From NCBI GenBank assembly GCA_020342025.1, contig CP070840.1, forward strand, positions 44,320 through 54,987: DNA of 10,668 nt, written 5' to 3'. This stretch comes from Deltaproteobacteria bacterium (GTDB lineage Bacteria; Desulfobacterota; DSM-4660; Desulfatiglandales; HGW-15). The position numbers and the translations under genes were made by a program. The notes under the pieces were generated by a model that saw nothing but the letters and a program-made list of their open reading frames with translations, searched no databases and had not been told where the DNA came from. Positions 6,681 to 10,668 of this stretch are shown piece after piece. Every line of letters starts with the position of its first letter. Position 1 is the stretch's first letter.

Positions 6681-7352
6681 GTGGGTACTTTCACTTTTGC
6701 TTACAAAGATAAGGGCTACGAAGTGGATCCGAAAGGTTTTCTGGTGGATTTTAACCAATGGGATGAAACTTTTGCAGAGGGGATGGCACTCCAAATGGGG
6801 ATTCCCGCTGGACTGACGAAAGAGCACTGGGATGTCATCCATTTCATTCGCAACACGTTTAAGGAAAAAGGCAGATGCCCACCTGTGTACGAAACCTGCC
6901 GAATGACCGTTTTGAGTCTCCTAGAAATGGAAAAACTATTTCCCACAGGGTATCTGAGAGGTGCATGCAAGTTAGCGGGCATCACCTCTAAGGTAGGTCA
7001 GCTTGGGCTAACCTATAACACCGGCAGATCCCTGGAGAACACGCCTCTATTGTCATCCTTTAATAAAACCTATGAAGTGGATGTGCGTGGATTTCTGGTA
7101 AACCCTGATCAATGGGATGAGCAATATGCTATCTACAGGGCCTACGACATGAAAATCCATGGTGGAAAGCTGACGGAGAAGCACTGGCAAATCATAGGGT
7201 TCCTGCGTGAAAGTTACAGTCATAACCGTGATCTGCCGAGCGTTTATGAAACATGTGATGCGAATCATATAGATATGGAAGAGCTTGAGCGCCTGTTTCC
7301 TGACGGATATCATCGGGGCGCGGTTAAGCTCGCAGGCCTAAGGATAGGTTGA
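6681..7352 (+). CDS. Tandem two-domain DsrC/TusE-family (RspA-like) protein
   Basis: A 223-residue protein made of two fused DsrC-like domains, about 1-108 and 128-223, roughly twice the usual length of 105-115. Shared DsrC-scaffold motifs appear in each: YEVDxxGFLV (13-22, 131-140), QWDE, LTxxHW (45-50, 164-169), then VYETC (69-73, 188-192) and LFPxGYxRGAxKLAG (86-100, 205-219). By hand about 44 of 92 aligned residues agree between halves. Canonical DsrC carries two C-terminal cysteines 11 residues apart, which form the sulfide-carrying disulfide or trisulfide. Here domain 1 keeps the first (C96) but has Q107 at the second; domain 2 has V215 in place of the first and ends before the second. 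C73 and C192 occupy equal positions in both halves. It is thus unlikely to be a normal sulfur carrier and resembles the cysteine-poor regulatory (RspA-type) DsrC homologues. The start is GTG 6681 with GGGAGG at 6668-6673. Confidence 0.88.
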   Translation: MGTFTFAYKDKGYEVDPKGFLVDFNQWDETFAEGMALQMGIPAGLTKEHWDVIHFIRNTFKEKGRCPPVYETCRMTVLSLLEMEKLFPTGYLRGACKLAGITSKVGQLGLTYNTGRSLENTPLLSSFNKTYEVDVRGFLVNPDQWDEQYAIYRAYDMKIHGGKLTEKHWQIIGFLRESYSHNRDLPSVYETCDANHIDMEELERLFPDGYHRGAVKLAGLRIG

Positions 7353-7419
7353 GTCCGGTCTTAGATATATGTCTGCATAAGATGAAGAAATTTGGGTGAT
7401 AGAAAGGAGGGCTAATGTG

Positions 7420-9396
7420 ATGGAAGCAAGAGCAAGGCATGTTGAATCGGTCTATGCGGAGAGGAGGATCTTTCAGCCCCCTGAGGAGTTCGTTGAAAAT
7501 GCCTACTTAAAGAGCAGAGAAGAGTATGAAAGGCTCTATAAAAGATCCATCGAAGATCCTCAAAATTTCTGGGCTGAGATGGGTGAGGAGTACCTCGACT
7601 GGTTCAAGAAATGGGACGGACCCGTGGAGGAATACAGTTTTAAAGATAATATTTATCTTCGCTATTTCGTGGGCGGGAAACTGAACGCTGCTTACAACTG
7701 TCTTGATCGCCATCTAAAGACATGGAGAAAGAACAAGGCCGCATTGATTTGGCAAGGCGAACCCCCGGAAGAGTCAAAGGTCTATACCTATCAGGAGCTT
7801 CATCGAGAAGTCTGCAAGTTTGCCAACGTGCTCAAGGGCCTAGGTGTGAAGAAAGGGGATCGGGTCACCATCTATCTCCCGATGATCCCCGAGCTTCCCA
7901 TAGCCATGCTGGCCTGCGCGAGGATCGGCGCCATTCACAGTGTGGTCTTTGGGGGCTTCAGTGCGGATTCCTTGAGGGACAGGATTCTGGACTGTAAGGC
8001 AGAGACGCTCATTACTTGCAATTACGGATACCGTGCAGGCAAGGTCCTGGAAAGCAAGAAGAGCTCTGACGCAGCCTTACAGTCTTGTCCGGATGTGAAA
8101 CACTGTATTGTGGTCAAAAGGATTGATAAAGAGACGACCATGGTGGAAGGTCGGGACTATTGGTGGCATGAGTTGATGAAAGAGGCTTCTCATATATGCG
8201 ATGCCGAACCCATGGATTCGGAAGATCCCCTCTACATCTTATATACGAGTGGTAGCACAGGAAAGCCAAAAGGCGTCCTGCATACAACGGCAGGATACCT
8301 GCTCTACACCATCGTAACCCTAAAGTACTGTTTTGATTACAAGGATGAGGACATCTGGTGGTGTACGGCTGATATCGGCTGGGTCACGGGCCACAGCTAT
8401 ATTGTTTACGGCCCCCTCGCCTTAGGGGCCACATCTCTTATGTTTGAGGGCGTTCCGAACTACCCCGAACCCGACCGTTTCTGGGAGGTGGTGGAAAAGT
8501 ATGGTGTGAACATCTTTTACACGGCGCCAACGGCCATTCGAGCGATCATGAGATTTGGGGAAGACTGGCCCAATAGGAGGGACCTCAGTACCCTTCGGCT
8601 CCTCGGTACGGTTGGGGAGCCCATCAATCCCGAGGCCTGGATGTGGTATTACCAGGTGATCGGTAAAGAGCGGTGTCCTATTGTAGATACCTGGTGGCAG
8701 ACGGAAACAGGCGGTTTCTTGATAACGCCCATTCCCGGGGCCATGTCCATGAAACCGGGTTCGGCTGCCCTACCCTTTTTTGGGGTAGATCCCGTGGTGC
8801 TCCGGGAAGACGGAACAGAAGCCGAGGTGAACGAAGGGGGGTATCTCTATATGAGAAAGCCTTGGCCCGGTTTTATGCGGACGGTCTATGGGGATCCGGA
8901 ACGGTTTAAGCAACAGTACTTCATCAAGTACCCGGGGCTCTACTTTACGGGGGATGGTGCCAGAAAGGATGAGGACGGCTATTACTTCCTGATGGGCCGG
9001 GTGGATGATGTTCTCAATGTGTCAGGCCACCGTATGGGGACGGCGGAAGTAGAGAGCGCCCTCGTGGCCCATGAGGCGGTGGCAGAATCGGCCGTGGTCG
9101 GTTTCCCCCATGAGATAAAGGGACAGGGGATCTATGCCTTCGTGACCTTGAAACAGGGCTTCGCGCCTACGGAGGCGCTCAAAAAGGAACTTGTCCTGCA
9201 CGTCCGAAAGGAGATCGGTCCCATTGCCGCCCCTGACAAGCTCCATTTTGCCGAGGCCCTACCCAAGACCCGGAGCGGAAAGATCATGAGAAGGATTTTG
9301 AGGAAGATCGCCGAGGGGCGGATTGATGAACTGGGAGATACATCCACTCTGGCGGATCCGGACGTGGTGGAAAGACTGGTGGCCGGAAGAGAGTAG
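7420..9396 (+). CDS. acs: Acetyl-CoA synthetase (AMP-forming)
   Basis: Activates acetate to acetyl-CoA through acetyl-AMP (EC 6.2.1.1) in the cytoplasm. The 658-residue length is normal for Acs. Seen: the N-terminal Acs extension, the phosphate loop [11 protein letters not shown] (275-285), GWVTGHSY and [19 protein letters not shown] (424-432), [15 protein letters not shown] and the hinge region [13 protein letters not shown], and the C-terminal [11 protein letters not shown] with catalytic K621, the lysine that is reversibly acetylated in well-studied Acs. The Val/Thr and Trp motifs that shape the acetate pocket are kept, so acetate is the likely substrate rather than a longer acid. The start is ATG 7420: AAGGAGG at 7404-7410 sits 9 nt upstream (GTG 7417 is also possible). 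An earlier in-frame GTG at 7396 would place the ribosome binding site inside the gene. It follows the tandem DsrC-like gene by 67 nt and precedes a transporter by 27 nt. Confidence 0.97.
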   Translation: MEARARHVESVYAERRIFQPPEEFVENAYLKSREEYERLYKRSIEDPQNFWAEMGEEYLDWFKKWDGPVEEYSFKDNIYLRYFVGGKLNAAYNCLDRHLKTWRKNKAALIWQGEPPEESKVYTYQELHREVCKFANVLKGLGVKKGDRVTIYLPMIPELPIAMLACARIGAIHSVVFGGFSADSLRDRILDCKAETLITCNYGYRAGKVLESKKSSDAALQSCPDVKHCIVVKRIDKETTMVEGRDYWWHELMKEASHICDAEPMDSEDPLYILYTSGSTGKPKGVLHTTAGYLLYTIVTLKYCFDYKDEDIWWCTADIGWVTGHSYIVYGPLALGATSLMFEGVPNYPEPDRFWEVVEKYGVNIFYTAPTAIRAIMRFGEDWPNRRDLSTLRLLGTVGEPINPEAWMWYYQVIGKERCPIVDTWWQTETGGFLITPIPGAMSMKPGSAALPFFGVDPVVLREDGTEAEVNEGGYLYMRKPWPGFMRTVYGDPERFKQQYFIKYPGLYFTGDGARKDEDGYYFLMGRVDDVLNVSGHRMGTAEVESALVAHEAVAESAVVGFPHEIKGQGIYAFVTLKQGFAPTEALKKELVLHVRKEIGPIAAPDKLHFAEALPKTRSGKIMRRILRKIAEGRIDELGDTSTLADPDVVERLVAGRE

Positions 9397-9423
9397 ATCG
9401 CGCGGCCTGGAAAGGAGGCGTTC

Positions 9424-10668
9424 ATGTCAAAATTATCCAGGAATAGAGGTTGGCTCGTGACTTTCGCCGGGACAGGGATCAACCTTGCTCTCGGCATTCT
9501 CTATACATGGAGTATATTCAAGGGGGCCATCAAATTATCCATCGAACAAGGGGGTGAGGGGGCCTTTAACTGGGACCTCGCCTCCCTGAATGACCCATAC
9601 GCCGTCTGCTGTCTGGTTTTCGCCTTCATGATGATCTTGTCTGGAAAGTGCCAGGACAAGTTTGGGCCTAAAGTAGCCGCTTTTATCGGAGGACTGCTGG
9701 TTGGACTGGGGTTTATCTGGATTTCGCAGACCACGGATTATAGAAGCTGGGTCCTTGGTTTCGGGGTGCTGGTGGGTGGGGGAATAGGGTTTGGATATTC
9801 GGCTGCCACCCCCCCCGCGCTCAAGTGGTTCCCTCCTGCACGGACCGGATTGATTGCAGGGTTGGTGGTCTCCGGTTTTGGTCTGGCCTCCGTCTATATC
9901 GCGCCCCTCTCTCAATATCTGCTCGGAATCTGGGGGTTGCAAAATGCCATGTTGTTTTTTGGATTGGCCTTTCTGATTGTTGTATGTGGGCTCTCCATGT
10001 TCCTGGTGAATCCACCGGCCGGGTACGATCCCGGATTGGTTGGTAAGGATCATGGCCGGAGGGCTCATCCGGTTGAGAAGGCCCTGGGTTCCATCACCAC
10101 AAGAGCCGGAATAGCTGCCGAAGGTCACCAGATGGCGTCTGCAGTTCCAGTAAAGTCTGATTTTAGGCCCTCCGAGATGATGAAAACACGCACCTTCTAC
10201 ACCCTATGGTTCATCTATTTCATCGGGGCCGGAGCAGGACTGATGGTGATAGCCAGCGTTGCCGGCATGGCAAAACGGAGTATGGGAGAACTGGCGTTTT
10301 TGGTCGTGGCCATTCTGGCCGTGGGAAATGCGGCTGGGCGAATCGTTGCAGGAACCCTCTCGGACAAAATTGGCCGGCGTACCACCCTTCTGTTCATGCT
10401 TTGCTTCCAGAGTATACTCATGCTCATAGCGATTCCCATTGTGGGGTCGGAACGGTCAAGCGCTATCCTTCTGGTGCTGATGGCGACCTTCATCGGCTTC
10501 AATTACGGGACGAACCTCTCCCTGTTCCCGTCTCTGACCAAAGACAATTGGGGCCTGAAAAACTTTGGCATCAACTATGGCATTGTTTTCACTGCATGGG
10601 GTGTGGGTGGCTTCGTTATGGGAAGGCTATCCCAGATGTTGATTGCCAGCACGGGCAGTTATGCCCTC
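9424..10668 (+). CDS. OFA-family MFS transporter (monocarboxylate or oxalate/formate type), 3' cut by window
   Basis: An inner-membrane secondary transporter. 415 codons are visible and the frame is still open at the window end, so about the last helix is missing. Features of the oxalate/formate antiporter branch: N-terminal LALGILYTWSIFKGA (21-35), GFGYSAATPPALKWFPPAR (122-140), then GLIAGLVVSGFGLASVYIAP. MFS motif A occurs after TM2 (GKCQDKFGPK, 74-83) and again in the second half (GTLSDKIGRR, 310-319). A hydrophilic central loop (about 197-255) separates the two six-helix halves. The start is ATG 9424 with AAAGGAGG at 9411-9418, 5 nt spacing. It lies 27 nt after acs, so one operon is likely and a role in importing acetate or a similar short acid for Acs is inferred. 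The substrate cannot be told from sequence alone. Confidence 0.92.
   Translation, partial: MSKLSRNRGWLVTFAGTGINLALGILYTWSIFKGAIKLSIEQGGEGAFNWDLASLNDPYAVCCLVFAFMMILSGKCQDKFGPKVAAFIGGLLVGLGFIWISQTTDYRSWVLGFGVLVGGGIGFGYSAATPPALKWFPPARTGLIAGLVVSGFGLASVYIAPLSQYLLGIWGLQNAMLFFGLAFLIVVCGLSMFLVNPPAGYDPGLVGKDHGRRAHPVEKALGSITTRAGIAAEGHQMASAVPVKSDFRPSEMMKTRTFYTLWFIYFIGAGAGLMVIASVAGMAKRSMGELAFLVVAILAVGNAAGRIVAGTLSDKIGRRTTLLFMLCFQSILMLIAIPIVGSERSSAILLVLMATFIGFNYGTNLSLFPSLTKDNWGLKNFGINYGIVFTAWGVGGFVMGRLSQMLIASTGSYAL

Noticed and set aside
6502..6816. A 104-codon forward frame in the gap before the tandem DsrC-like gene
   Set aside because: It overlaps the start of the DsrC-like gene in another frame, is rich in Arg, Cys and Trp without any motif, and has no good ribosome binding site.
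9535..10128. A 197-codon open frame on the minus strand
   Set aside because: It lies wholly antisense to the MFS transporter, is rich in Gln, Pro, Gly and Ser with no family resemblance, and has no ribosome binding site that stands out. It is a shadow of the forward gene.

Overview
The window looks like a piece of chromosome from an anaerobic, sulfur- and hydrogen-metabolising bacterium, most likely in the former Deltaproteobacteria (Desulfobacterota). The basis is the gene mix: a group 3 NiFe hydrogenase large subunit, a DsrC-family protein, an acetyl-CoA synthetase and many two-component proteins. Base composition is close to half GC by eye. All nine genes read left to right, most behind a clear AGGAGG-type ribosome binding site. 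No tRNA, rRNA, CRISPR array, insertion sequence or integrase was seen.

Region 1 (1-3056) is the end of a hydrogenase operon. It holds the C-terminal part of the NiFe large subunit with its DPCxxCxxH motif, then a single-domain response regulator 25 nt downstream, then a membrane histidine kinase (six predicted membrane segments, GAF, HisKA, HATPase) 8 nt further on. The membrane part of the kinase carries a GGIASPL sequence that resembles the quinone-linked GGxxNPF motif of RegB/PrrB redox sensors. This suggests the kinase reads a redox or respiratory signal next to the hydrogenase.

Region 2 (3057-6498) opens with about 400 nt without a convincing gene. That stretch contains an excellent sigma-54 promoter match and two short perfect palindromes. 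Three signalling genes follow: a receiver protein with an unusual C-terminal helical module, an NtrB-like histidine kinase with a periplasmic Cache-type sensor, and a second small receiver overlapping the kinase by 4 nt. None of the three receivers in the window has a DNA-binding or AAA+ output domain, so the system probably works by protein contact, phosphorelay or an effector encoded elsewhere.

Region 3 (6499-10668) has a 182-nt leader with two inverted repeats, then a protein made of two fused DsrC/TusE-like domains. Each domain keeps the DsrC scaffold, but the canonical redox cysteines are mostly lost. A full-length AMP-forming acetyl-CoA synthetase and an OFA-family MFS transporter (cut by the window end) follow, together looking like an acetate or monocarboxylate uptake and activation unit. 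The most unusual item is the tandem DsrC-like protein. Next are the sigma-54-controlled signalling block without output domains and the response regulator with the odd C-terminal module.
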